DNA of 64,000 nucleotides from Cyathus striatus (lineage: Eukaryota > Basidiomycota > Agaricomycetes > Agaricales > Nidulariaceae), in contig JAOVFP010000012.1 in NCBI GenBank assembly GCA_025738555.1, positions 3,968,001 through 4,032,000 on the forward strand, in the 5' to 3' direction. The notes beneath the pieces were generated by a model. The model was not told the origin of the DNA, did no database searches, and saw nothing but the letters and a program-made list of their open reading frames with translations. Each line of letters starts with the position of its first letter. Positions within the stretch are counted from its first letter, which is position 1. Positions 45,430 to 56,932 of the stretch are shown here, in pieces. Position numbers and translations under genes: made by a program.

Positions 45430-46966
45430 AAGAAAAGACGGAGATAAAGGGATGCACCCACCCAGCTCACCCCCTTCCTCACTATACGACCCCCCGCCCT
45501 CCTCAGATGATGGATTCTCCATTGCGTGTGATATCTGTCTTCACTGGTGCCATGCGGCGTGTTTTGGCATAGGCCACGACGAGGTCCCCAGCGAGTGGCA
45601 GTGTTGGAAATGTGTCCCTCGCGAGGTCGATATGGAGAAAGCTGTTCGGGTTCGGGTGCAGCGTATTCCATGGAAATCTGTCTTGGAGCAGGGGGGAGTG
45701 GCTATGACTGGTCGGAACAGACGAAGTCCAGGCGTAGAGCGAAAACGTCGAGGGGATGGGAGTACAGCACACGTAAAGACGAGACAGCAAATCTCAGTAG
45801 CCCATTCACCAACCACCTCCACAACAGCCCCACTACATCCACCTCATCAGCAGTCCCACCCTCACCGCTCGACACCACAAACGAAGACGACTACATCGAC
45901 ATTGACGAGCCCTGGACACACTCCTACGTCCCCCTCTCAACAGACATAATCCCACACGCCGACGCCCGTGCAAAACTCTGGCGTTACGCACAGAATTGGC
46001 GGGGTATAACAGCGCTCACATCTACTCCACCCCCATACACCCCCCCCTCCCATCCCCGTCCCAGTTCCAGCACCACCAGTCCCTCCCACCGATCCCAGTG
46101 CCACCTACCTAAGTCTCCACTCGCACCTCTCGATTCGGCCACGACCATACGCGGTGCATACGGCTCAGCCTATCAAAACCCAGTCATTCATCACCCCCGT
46201 ATGAGTCTTATCACCCCCTCCTCGTCGTACCTCTCCGAACCACTCAACAGGTACACGCATCTACGCATGCCGTGCCCTTTCGTGCACCTCGTTGGGCCGC
46301 CTTTGGACGTAGCCCTCACGGTCGAGTGTCCAGTAGCAAAGGCCGCTTCGTACGAAGTGGATGCAGACCAAACGCAGTCCTTTGTCCTGAAAAAGCCAAG
46401 GAGGGAGATACAGCGCCTTCGCTTGGGATTTTCGCGTGAGGGATTTGAAGGCCAACGAGGAGGTTATGTTATGTTGGGAGTGAGACGATGGGAATACGAT
46501 TCATAGTTTCCCGGCGCTGATTGAGAGTCTGGAGATGTCCCCGTGAGTTGTTTTCGTTTTTTGGGGTAGGGGGTTTTGGTTTACCGATACGTTAGCTTGC
46601 CGCTTTTTCTGCTTATGTTCCGCCTTCTTCGCCTATGACCGTGAATGGCCATCCGTCGTCGATGCCTGTGTTTGTGCCGAATGCGTTTCCTGGATCACTT
46701 ACATCCGCACCACCACCAACAACTGCACCACCGCCAACCGCTGCGTCACCTACCACAGCACCATCACCCGCCTCAAATCCACAACTACCACCCCCTGCCC
46801 CACCAACCAGTCCACAGCAATACGCCCACCGCCAACATCCTCCTCTTCTCTTCCACATTCACAACACGCTCATGCGGAGCGTGGGCCAAAGACTACGCCC
46901 TAGTGCAAATGGCAGCATTCGTCGACAGGGAAGGTCGTCTTCACACAGGGAGGAGGGGGTCTGAAT
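45430..46966 (+). pseudogene. SET3: SET3-like PHD and SET domains (copy 4, most complete)
   Basis: The plus strand shows a PHD finger lacking its first CxC pair (SSDDGFSIACDICLHWCHAA then CFGIGHDEVPSEWQCWKCVP). QRIPWKSVLEQGG and YDWSEQTKSRRRAKT follow. IDIDEPWTHSYVPLSTDIIP, ATTIRGAYGSAYQNPVIHHP and MPCPFVHLVGPPLDVAL lead into the SET domain (frameshifted VSSSKGRFVRSGCRPNAVLC, DLKANEEVMLCWE then stop, DDGNTIHSFPALIESLEMSP). The conserved GWEW reads CWE-stop, a TGG-to-TGA change. After an intron (46542-46594) comes a Pro-rich linker and STFTTRSCGAWAKDYALVQM with AAFVDREGRLHTGRRGSE, the post-SET region. Copies 1 and 2 lack the SET core present here. Confidence 0.75.
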
Positions 46967-47480
46967 GATGCGCCGTCGTTGTTGTCATGATACAGGTGGG
47001 TGGAGGGAGGAGGGAGGGAGGGGGGGCTGGGTGATGTTCCTTTGACGTCCCTCTTTCCAGTGGCGTTCTCATCTTCGTAACGCAGGAAAGAGGGGCTAAG
47101 GGGAGGTCTACAACGCACGGTCGTTGTTGTTGTGACCTAGGGGAGGGTGGAGGAGGAGAGGAGGGTTGTGTGACGTCCCATCAACACCGTTCTATGCGGC
47201 GGCGTTGTCTCGACGCAAGGAGGGAGGTGAGATGAGGAGGGGGGCCGGGTGACGTGGCTTCGTCGTCTTCGTTGTGACACAGGAGAGAAGGATGAGGAGA
47301 GGAGTTGGATAACGTGGCGTTGTCGCCCCCATGAAGCAGAGAGAAGGGGGAGGGGGGCGCCGGAGACGTGGCATCGTTGTTGCTGTTGCGACGCAGAGGG
47401 GGAGGCGCCGAGGAGGGGGGCTGGGTGACGCTGCGTTAACGTCTTCAGCGACGCAGGGGGGACGGGTTGGGCCGCTAGAA
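46960..47480. repeat. Degenerate G-rich minisatellite, 60-75 bp units
   Basis: Blocks containing TGACGT, a TCGTTGTTGTxGTGAC-type word and a run of GAGG/GGGG recur about seven times, starting directly after the SET3 relic. Units vary in length. A (GGCTGT)4 run follows near 47602-47630. The open frames on the minus strand here (for example 47137-47739) reflect the repeats and are not taken as genes. Confidence 0.65.
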
Positions 47481-47899
47481 CGTCAGGCAGGGTGTTGGGC
47501 GCATACGCCCGCCACTGCCGCCTAGTCCTCGATGTGGGCGTTGGTGTTTGTGCTGGCGTCGCGGTCGTCGTTATGGGCGTGGGTGGGAAAGTGGATGGGG
47601 GAGTGGCTGTGGCTGTGGCTGTGGCTGTGGGTGTTCGTCGTCGTCGTGATTCAGGGAGGAAGGGGATGTGAGGAGGTTGGTGTTGTTGAGTGGGAGTGAC
47701 GGCGGTGCAATGGCCGGCAATTCCTATTGCACGTGACATAAATGACGAGATAGGTGTTAGACCTCAGGGCTAGTCAACTGGTAGTGGGGTGCTGAGTGCA
47801 TCGTTAGCCACCCTAGCAGTATTCATAAACACAGTCGCTAGGTCATGAAGCTCGCTCTGCGGGATAGGTATCATAAGCCGCCGGAAGGTCGAGCAACAA

Positions 47900-49500
47900 T
47901 ACACAGAGCATACGCACCTGCAGCTATGACACAGTTGGTTCTTCTTCCTCCTCTGGGGTTGAGGTTCATCCTCATTCTCTTCCAGAGTGGGTTTCTTCGA
48001 TTTCTGTTTTTGTTTCTCCTGTCCTTCCCGGATATCTTCTCCCCTAGCTCCTCTTCCTGCTCATCCCCACACCATACTCGCCCTCCAAATCGTCACTGTC
48101 GACTGCCTCTCTCTTCTTCAAACAGACATAGCGGTCGAGTTGTCCAGCGAAAGGGAGTAGAAGTCGTCCAGAGTGTATTTGTGGGGTCCACGTTCGAGGA
48201 TACCGCCACATCTGTTAACACAAGTCAGTCATGAGCACATGCCGCAGTGACGAAACGAGGTGTGGGGGTAGAACGCACATGTACAACACATTCTTCAGCA
48301 CAGCTTACGTAGCATTATACCGTGGTAGCGGAAGAGTAAGCTGAGGGTGTTTGAGCGGGAGCCTCCTATACCGGAAGTTGATAAGCATACCGACCATGAC
48401 GGAAAACGGAGAGATAGCACAAACCTTTCTCTTCGTCGTCCTCATCGGAATCACCATCCCGATCCTTATCCCTGCCTTTCTTCTGCTTCTTCTTTCCTCC
48501 ACCCTTCGCCTTTGGTTTATGAAGCGCAAGACTGACCCATTTGCACTTCCCAGAGAGCTGGTATTCAAACCTAGAATAACAGAGTGATTAGCAGTCGTAA
48601 AATGAGAACGGCAGTATAATGAGGTGGGAGGTGGGTGTCAGCCGCAACACATAAGGGGGTGCTCCTAACACAACCGTGTCGCCCTCCAGCGTGGAGCGTT
48701 GTCCCCATGAAAGCACCTTGCTCCCCCTCGTAACGAAAACCAAACTCACAAGTCTCGATCCCCATCCATAACACCCCCGAAATCACCTCCATTCCCTTCG
48801 AACTCCACAACACCATAGTGCACCCCGACCTAATAGAAGGTGCAAACGCGTCCGAAGGTCTCTTTATCCATTCCCATTTCGCAACTATAACAGCTTGGGC
48901 TTTGGTGCGTTTTTGTTGGATTTTGATTTCGCGTTTTTGGAGGCGGGAGGAGGACGTGGAAAGGTGGACTTTGTTGAGGGCGTGGGCGGGGTTGATTTAT
49001 CTATTATTGATAGGCTGTTTCGAGGCATGAGTAGGGGGAAGGGAGGAGGAAGGGGGAGGACGGACTGTAAGAACCATGTATCATCCAGCGTTATGCCTGC
49101 CGGGCGTATTCCTTTTACGTAGTCCTCACAGCAGCCCCCGCAAAGCGGCATACCATCTGGTGTAGGGAGGCATGAGAACCCACTTCGCAGTCTACGTATC
49201 GAGGGTTAGCATTATGAGGTACAGCTGAAGGTAGAAGATTAAACGAGAAAAGGGAGAGCTTAGGGTAGACGGCATCGATGGTGTAGGTACTACAACAGCA
49301 ACGAAGCGTCTTCTACCCTAACCGTAGAGAAGAGAAGGATACTCACTAACGGCTCCGGGATCCACGAACCTGGATCTTGCGTGCAGCTTTTCCTTCTCTT
49401 TGGTCTCGATGCGGTCCCAGGAGTGCGAGGGGATGTCGATTCTGATGTCGAAGCATTAGAAAGGTATTGCCCTGTCGAAGTTGCACGTGACATACGCGAC
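47900..49500 (-). pseudogene. Unrecognised, decayed multi-exon gene
   Basis: Minus-strand segments read like protein in changing frames: RPKRRKSCTQDPGSWIPEP (49420-49350), PDGMPLCGGCCEDYVKGIRP (49165-49100), QAVIVAKWEWIKRPSDAFAP then SIRSGCTMVLWSSKGMEVIS (48900-48780), KAKGGGKKKQKKGRDKDRDG with DSDEDDEEKGLCYLSVFRHG (48520-48390), and REAVDSDDLEGEYGVG (about 48110-48065). GxCxxC-like cysteines and a Lys/Asp-rich linker are visible. I do not recognise the family. Stops and frame changes between blocks argue for decay, though some may be introns. Confidence 0.35.
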
Positions 49501-49527
49501 GGGATAGGCGACGGCTTAGGGTCATGT

Positions 49528-50381
49528 TAGACCGGTGGCCGGTCGGTATCGTGAGACTGCGTTCACGTGATATGAACGATTGTATCGTGTCGATATACCG
49601 ACCGGTCCAACTCGTCGAATTTAGGCGGGGTAAAAGTTATCGGCGTTAAGGCTTCGCAAAATCGCCTTTTTGGGTTTTCGGATAGAGCCGTACTTTCTCA
49701 TCTCAGTGCTCGCGCGCAACACGTCTCTCATCTTACCTGCTGTCCTCCCTTCCATTACTCCCTCCCGAAGGCTTCTCAATTCTACTATTTATTGACTACA
49801 TCTACATTTCAACACCACCCGCTTCCCAGAATACGCTACATTAGTCTCCATGGTCAACGGATAGCACTCAAGATTCACGCATGCCTTCAAAAGTCAACAC
49901 TAAACAGCTGAAAGTGCGATAACTCCTTTCCATGGCCTATAAATATGGTATATTTTGGGGATTTGGTGCTTCAAAAGGTTGGGATGTGCAAGGATAGAGG
50001 GAAGATGGTGGAATTGGATTGTTAGAGGTGCTGCCTAGTTGGCTGGTGGGGGCAAGGGACACTACATGGGCTATACCTTGGTTCTTAGACATGGTAATGG
50101 TTCAGATAATTGTAAAATGTATAATACTATTCGAAATAAAGGATAAAAAGTGCAAAGCTGAAGGGAAACACAATAAAAATGAGAGACGATGAGGGGGATC
50201 ATGCACACCCGCGAGGGCTCGACAATCCCAAAAAGGCAATTTTTGAAGCCCAAAAGGTCTTAACGCCGATAACTTTTACCCCGCCTAAATTCGACGAGTT
50301 GGACCGGTCGGTATATCGACACGATACAATCGTTCATATCACGTGAGCTCAGTCTCACGATACCGACCGGCTTCCGGTCTA
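49528..50381. mobile_element. 854-bp inverted-repeat element with 9-bp target duplication
   Basis: The ends are inverted copies for about 150 bp, starting TAGACCGG(T/A)(G/A)GCCGGTCGGT and including CACGTGATATGAACG and AACTCGTCGAATTTAGGCGG. GGGTCATGT flanks both sides (49519-49527 and 50382-50390), a perfect 9-bp target duplication, typical of Mutator-like elements. Each arm also contains its own inverted pair (CCGGTCGGTAT at 49539-49549 and ATACCGACCGG at 49595-49605). The interior of about 540 bp has no transposase frame, so the element is non-autonomous. It sits next to the decayed minus-strand gene at 47.9-49.5 kb. The arms are nearly identical, suggesting recent insertion. Confidence 0.85.
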
Positions 50382-50390
50382 GGGTCATGT

Positions 50391-51480
50391 GTTGTGCTAA
50401 GCTTACATCACTAAGTAAGTTCTGGAGAACCTCGCGAGCGGTTATGATCCATCACAATGCACCACATTTAACACGATGCACCACAATCTCGTGATCATAT
50501 CATATCCGCCGTTGATGAAATATGAGCTGCCCTCAACTTAATAATTCTGGTAGCTTATTATGATGTAGTCTGCGGTTGTGTGTCAAGCAAAATTAATGGT
50601 AATATTCAGAACACATTATAATCTTGTCATATATTCATATGTACTCTGCAACCATACAGGATTCATAAATAGATATCATGTTTTGTAACAATAATACGTA
50701 GTAGTTGCTATTGTCAATAATGAATACATGCAAGCAGAATGCGATATAATAATATTAGATGACATAACTTATTATAATCATATGGTGTAACCATGCTTAA
50801 TATACTTTATAATTGCTCATTAGAAGACTTAATAATCGGACTGAATCATTATGATGGAGCAACGGTAGTTATATATTTGTACAGCTATTGATATACATTG
50901 TATCGACATTACAGCGTAACACTAGCCTCACGCAACCTTCGTTGTTCCCTTAGCTTTGCACTGGAACGGAAGTGTGTGCGTTGAGCAACAGGTATAGCCG
51001 CAGTCGCAAATACTTTCCTTTTGAATATATAAGATCGTGATGTGCATATTTATTGCCGAGATGCTCACTGATTTACTGATGTACAAATGTATTGGCTTCG
51101 TCTTGGTGTTTCCGAAGTGCTTCGAGACAATGCTCTACACGGCTAATTTCTTCAACTTATTTCAGTTACACTAGATTTCATTTGTGAAATAACAGATTGA
51201 GTCGATTTGCGTTCAATTCCAATTGGAATTGAATTACATCTGAGACTCGAAGCATGGGTTTCGCTGTTATCAATTGAATAAAACTTGGGGCCGCTTGGAT
51301 TCTTACACGATCGGCACATTTCTCGTGGTGTGCTGAGGATATGGGTTGAGAATAGAAGTCAAAGAATAGAGGCAACTTACATTATATAGTTCTGTTCTGA
51401 CAGATTTGCAGTTTGTATGTCGTACATGCGTAAAGATTGAGGCTGTGGGTTGAGATCGCATCAACTGTAAGTAGTTCAGC
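50391..51480. other. AT-rich, no gene recognised
   Basis: Short frames only. Nothing with motifs or splice continuity is seen. Confidence 0.35.
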
Positions 51481-51568
51481 AAGTTAGTATTTGTGTGACA
51501 CGAGCGAATCATCAGGCATTATACCAACACACAGGCCTCAAACTATCTTCAATCGCCGTGGTGAACTT

Positions 51569-51973
51569 ATGAGCCCAAACCCATTATCATATATACACCA
51601 AATAAATTATTTTACACAACTGCAACCTGCAAGCATTCCTATCTATACCGCGGAACTCGTCAACGCCTCTGCTTCATTTCTTTCAATGCCTTCTGGCCTC
51701 TCCAATGACCGTTCAGACTGTTCTGACCTTCGTGACCCTTCGAATCGTCTTGATCCAGATCCTGATGCTGATACAGATCCCGAACCAGAGCCTGACGGTT
51801 CCGTATGTTTGCTTTCTGCAGGCTGTAGTTGCTACACGGAACTAACGACAATTAACTGCTATCAGTACGCCTGTGTATCATCTCCCCCCTACCTTTGCTT
51901 CATGTACGAACATTTCACCACCTCGACTCTCTTTACTTCTTTATTTTATTATTATGTAAACGTGAAAAGATGA
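51569..51973 (+). CDS. Doubtful two-exon hypothetical protein
   Basis: An ATG at 51569 opens MSPNPLSYIHQINYFTQLQP and leads to an acidic Asp/Pro/Glu stretch (DPDPDADTDPEPEPDGS). A possible 62-nt intron (GTATGT...CTATCAG) then joins YACVSSPPYLCFMYEHF. No family is recognised. The region further right (51975-52330) is pyrimidine-rich and gives membrane-like translations that are probably chance. Confidence 0.2.
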   Translation: MSPNPLSYIHQINYFTQLQPASIPIYTAELVNASASFLSMPSGLSNDRSDCSDLRDPSNRLDPDPDADTDPEPEPDGSVCLLSAGCSCYTELTTINCYQYACVSSPPYLCFMYEHFTTSTLFTSLFYYYVNVKR

Positions 51974-52329
51974 GATGAATGTACTCTTTTTACTTCTTTC
52001 CTTTCCCTTTTCAGTGACATTTCTAACCTACCCCTGTTCACTCGTTTTTTTGGCTGTTTGCTCGTTTTGTACTACTTTATATTCATGTTTATTACTCCCT
52101 TCATACTCTGCTTGTTCTACTTGCCGATTTTGGTATTTCAGATGGCTTGCATCACTCCTCTTTCGCTTTGCAGATCTCATCCCTCCCTTTCCTTCACTCC
52201 CTGCATTACTTCCTCCGGTGCTGCCCGCCCTTTCATCCCTTTCCACGTTGGATTGTGGATATGTTTTACTTGCCTTTTTGATTGTGTTCCTTATATACTG
52301 TTCTTGTTCTGGTTACGAGTAGATGTAAG

Positions 52330-52930
52330 TAGCTAGAATGCTGCTTTTATTTATTGTGGATGCCTCGCGTGTCCGAGCTCTTCTCTCTCACTTGAGTAAT
52401 ATTCCGATTGGATTGGATTTTTCTGATTTGATGCTAACGTTGACTAGGACTACTAGGGCCTATGGCACCCCGCTCATTCTGCTCTGGATGATATTAGCTA
52501 ATACTGCGGGCACTATCTCACCTCTGGTAATGTTGATGTGATGTTCCAAAGGCTAACTGTGCACTGGATTTTCAGGTTGTTTTTAGTCAGGGCTAAGTTT
52601 ACAGATGTTACGGCAAGAAGCTTCTAAAACACGAACGCTTTCTAGCAATGTAGCGGAAAGATCTCATGTTGATGTGTTACACCCATCTAGTTAAGGAGTC
52701 CGGTTCTCCACCAACGCCCACTGATTTTTGGACTTGTGTTCTCTCGAGTTCAATTACTGCACTCTGAACGTTTGAAGTTAATTTCTGGTGGCTATCCTAG
52801 AACTGTCCTGCTCGCTGTAGTCGCTATCCGATATTCTCGTTGAATGCAGCTCCGAGGTCAGGCTTTTTGCTCACTTGGATATCCGTTGCACCGCAGGAAT
52901 GGTGACCGTCTTGATCGCTCTGGTCGTTCA
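52330..52930. other. No gene recognised
   Basis: No frame with motifs. The right end borders a SET3-like fragment. Confidence 0.25.
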
Positions 52931-52934
52931 AAGG

Positions 52935-53110
52935 AAGGGCTCTTCCAAGGCTCGTCGTTACTGCTTTGACTCTTTTTCGAGATCTGGTCTCGGACGAAAG
53001 AATTACTGAAATGGTAGCAACGCCCGCCTGCTCCAAGGCAGACCCCCACTGCATCATCTGCACCCTAACTGCTTTCTCCCTATCAACCTCGCGGAGAACA
53101 GCATACTCTA
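52935..53110 (-). pseudogene. SET3: Short SET3-like linker fragment (copy 5)
   Basis: The minus strand reads AVLREVDREKAVRVQMMQWG then SALEQAGVATISVILSSETR and SRKRVKAV, matching the post-PHD stretch of copy 4 (PREVDMEKAVRVRVQRIPWK, SVLEQGG, EQTKSRRRAKT at 45617-45760). Only this linker survives, with no PHD or SET on either side. Confidence 0.6.
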
Positions 53111-53114
53111 GCTA

Positions 53115-53855
53115 CTCTTTTCTTTGCTCATTCTCAGTCGCTGGTGGGGAGTGGGGCTTTTGTGTGAGTGGGATCCAGAAGGGTTACTATTAGGGTTAGG
53201 ATTGCGAGATGAGAGTGAATGGAAGGACGTACTTTGAGGATCTGGGGTTGTTTGAGGTGTTTTATTTTTATTTTAAAAAAAATCCTAGTTTATTAGTAGG
53301 TTGTGGAAGACCATATGTCACGACTATCCTGTGTCCACTTGTATATACTTTATCAGATGAGGCATTTCACTAACTACGTGTGTGTGTGTGAAGTAAGGTA
53401 TGGCTCAGGACAATAGTCCGGAGGGCGGCTGTTTGAGGTATAAGAAGCGGAGAGAAGGACAATGGTGTCAATGGTCTTCGGGGGGACACTGGACAGACAG
53501 GTCTGCTGGTGGTTCACGTCGAGCCCTGGTCAAGTTGAGCTGAGAAAGCATATGTCATAGATGGGGGAGATGACGATGAGAGTGAGTTGTGATTGAGAGG
53601 AGAGAGTAAATGAAGATGGTCGTCGTTGTTGATGATGAGCTCGAAGTGTTCGTCTCTCCCACCTGGGCATCACGTGATTGTCCCAAATTTAGTCACATAT
53701 TCCCGCGTTCCTACATGTCCCCCCTAGGCTTCGGAGTCCATGAGTTAATTGGAAAGGGTGTGTATGTACTCGAAAAGGTAAAATAGATGACATTCCCTGC
53801 ATCAGTATTTACTACTTATGTGCATATACACTATGCTAACTGGTTACGGGCTAGT
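53115..53855. other. No gene recognised
   Basis: Includes a short TGTGTGTG run near 53380. No supported coding frame. Confidence 0.3.
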
Positions 53856-53857
53856 GG

Positions 53858-55698
53858 TTTTTAACGGTACTGCACGGTACACTGCACGGTACTGTGCGGT
53901 ACATCAAAAATTGTACGGTACTATTTACGGTACGCACGGTACAATGTACGGTACATTTTTGGTTATGCACGGTACATTTCTTGTTATGCACGGTACATCA
54001 TTGGAGCAATATTATTCCGTGATAACCGGAGTACTGAATCAAAATTATTGTACCATATATTAACTGAGCAAGAAAATTCTGTAATTAATGGAGTACCATT
54101 TCAAAACCACTCTACACTACTCTCCTATCTCCCCTTTGTCCGGCCCCCCGCCCGCCATTTCCTTCAACATTTTGTGTTGTTCAAAATTTCCCATGCTTCT
54201 TCTCACCTTTGTCAATGTTGCAATTGCTGTCATTGACATTCATCAATGCCATCAAACTCACTTTCCTCAAGGCCGCCGCACATATTGATGGGTGATGTGT
54301 TGATGGGCACCCTTCCTCATCATCATGCTCAACAGTGAGCAAGTAATTCCGCATTATTTAGCTCAGTATTTAATATTTTCCCTTGAATCTTTTTGTAATA
54401 TATGTTATATATTTTACTTTATACATTATGGCATACCTTAAGTATTACAAGAAAGGGTAATCATATGAAAATGCGAAATAATTCAAATTTCCACTGTGGA
54501 ATAATTAATACTTTTGTACAGTGAATCCTACAGTTATAATTTATGAAGCATATGTACTGTTGATTTGTTATAAATTTAAGGGAAAGTCCAATGAATGTGC
54601 AATATGTGCATGGGAAAATGAAAGCGGAGGGTGGGGAACAATGAATTGATGGAATGATGAAGCATGGGAAGCTATAAGCAGCAGTGGGCAACACTAAAAT
54701 ATGTGGGAAATGTTGAGGATGAGTATTTAGCAAAGGAAATACCGTGGGAATTATTGAGAAGAGGGGCGGGTAGCAGTGAGTGGGGACTGAATATGATTAG
54801 CGGAAGCGTGGGAAACGATGGGCGGGAGGGTTGTTATGCAGAAGATTGATAAGCGGAGGCGTGGGAGACAATGAGCGGAGAGGCTGACATCAATTAGCAA
54901 CATAATTGTTAAGCGGAGGCGTGGGAAACGATGGGCGGGAAGGTTGGCATTAATGAGCAACATACTTAATTGATAAGCATATTGAGCGGGAGGGCAGGTG
55001 AGAGTGAGGTACATACATATTTATTTATTGACATAAATTGAGTGCTGCACGGTACATTGATGACACTGCACGGTACATCTACAACACCGCACGGTACACG
55101 CACGGTGCTTTACGGTACCAATTTACGGTATTTTGTTGATGAACGGTACTGTACGGTACAGATTTTTGTGCACGGTATCTGCACGGTACATGATTTTTGA
55201 TGTGTACGGTACTTGTACGGTACATTGTGGCAGTGCACGGTACCACATTGAATAAATACATGTCATTGCAATATATGAAACTTACAAATTTCTCCAAGTA
55301 CAACTTAATTCGAATTTTTGCGTTTTAATTGATGAGAAATGTTATAATTATTAGTATCATGTGTGGTAAGCTCAATTGTACAGCAGCAATACCTAATTAT
55401 ATTATGAGTACACTACTATACTTAAATTCATTGGGTATAAGAGGGTAAAGATGCAAGAAGAATCTTGATAACCCATACATTATACCCTCATCAACCAGTG
55501 TTATAGCATAATAAATAAGTATTTAATTCATTTTACATAGCTTATTTAGGTTACAATTTATACCGTAAATTAGTATCTGTTGTGTGGTATGCACGGTATG
55601 CACGGTACATTTACGGTACTAATCAGTACTGCACGGTACATGCACGGTACATGCACGGTACATCGAGTACCGTTCAGTACCGTGCGTACCGTCAAAAA
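53858..55698. mobile_element. 1.84-kb element with CGGTAC hexamer clusters at ends and interior
   Basis: The left end TTTTTAACGGTACTGCACGG is inverted at the right end as CCGTGCGTACCGTCAAAAA, with a few mismatches. CGGTAC occurs about ten times at 53863-54000, about ten times at 55047-55245, and five times at 55596-55665, mostly as GCACGGTACAT or GTACGGTAC. At the very right three copies flip to GTACCG. Such arrays near termini resemble the subterminal transposase-binding repeats of hAT- or KDZ-type DNA transposons. I see no transposase frame and no clear target duplication, so boundaries are approximate. Confidence 0.6.
54795..54990. repeat. Tandem ~55-bp repeat inside the CGGTAC element
   Basis: AAGCGGAGGCGTGGGA followed by xACxATGxGCGG recurs at about 54797 (with variation), 54851 and 54909, with a partial fourth copy ending AGCGGGAGGG near 54985. 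Spacing is 53-58 bp. Confidence 0.65.
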
Positions 55699-55699
55699 C

Positions 55700-56930
55700 T
55701 GTCGGCCCAACTGGTTACCCATTGACAGAAGTTGCACACGACTTCGTATGTATAATGTAACTGATATCCACTTTGCTAGCACCATCAGGCAATATGTTCC
55801 TACAAGGCCATGTGAGTAAAATCACCGGAAAACATGTATTGAGAGATAGTCCTGATAGTTCTATTAGAAGAAAACATTATCACACTGAAAAATGCATTAC
55901 GCACACCAAGGATGATTCGATAATCGATGATTCAAGATAGTGTTAGCGAGTGTGGTCCACTGTAGGTCCCTCAGGAGTCAGAGCCAAGTCACTATCCATC
56001 AGCTCGTATTCGTCTCGAATTCATCAGGCTATCTGCGGGGTTTGTTTGCAGCTCCGTGTATGGTCCATATATGTAAAGGCTCTAAGTACACCCAATAAAA
56101 CTCCGGGTTGCATCTTAGGTATTTGTATTTATTGCTTACAGTGGTAACTAGTGACCGAACTGGTTGTTGCTAACTTTGGCAGGATTTGTTTTTATTGTCG
56201 GTTGTGGTAGCATAATTTGCTATTCAGTGTTGTGCTATATCGTATTTTTAAATTAAACGACACACTTAGCTACTTTGCCAACCTCTTGAAAGCACCAGGG
56301 AATCGAAGTAGCCAGAGGCAAATATATAATTGAATATATACAACACATGGCTTAATAAAAAGAGTAGATACATAATACGAACGACAACAGATCACTGGTA
56401 GAATACACTTGTAAAATATCTAAACACATACTTACTAGGTGTATTATGCCGGTGTGGAAGCAGCAGGGGTTGACCAAACGCCGATGATGAGGTACGACGG
56501 AAGAGTCGATAAGAGAATGTTGAAGTACAGGAGTGATGGTGTTGGCTAGACTATACTAGAGACCATGCCAAGAAAACTAAATGTTAGGATTATATAATGT
56601 GGGCATGACTTTACACTACCCTTAAGTATTTATTGGTCCTTATTTGGCGATGTTAGGTTGACGTTGAACGTTGCAATGTTGGACTTCAGCCAACAGACAG
56701 TACCATGTCCTGGACACATATCTCATTTCCTCTATTTGATACACTCCTTGCCTTTAGGATGGATTTTTAGGTGCAGCCGGTAGCGATATGATGTTGACAC
56801 CGGTTTGTTACTTTAAAAATACATCTTTGAAGGCGATGGCCTGAGACTGAGGAAGAGAAGAGGGTTAAGGAATCTACGTACATTTTCTTCCTTTCTTTCT
56901 GCTCATCTTACTTACGAATACCACAGCTTT
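55700..56930. other. No gene recognised
   Basis: Non-coding as far as can be seen, up to the splice acceptor that begins the Lon relic. Confidence 0.3.
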
Positions 56931-56932
56931 TG

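Noticed and set aside
47137..47739. 200-codon minus-strand protein
   Set aside because: It follows the G-rich minisatellite and a hexamer run; its Thr/Pro repeats mirror the DNA repeats.
51975..52336. Membrane protein
   Set aside because: Hydrophobic translations occur in two overlapping frames of a T-rich strip, as expected from composition.
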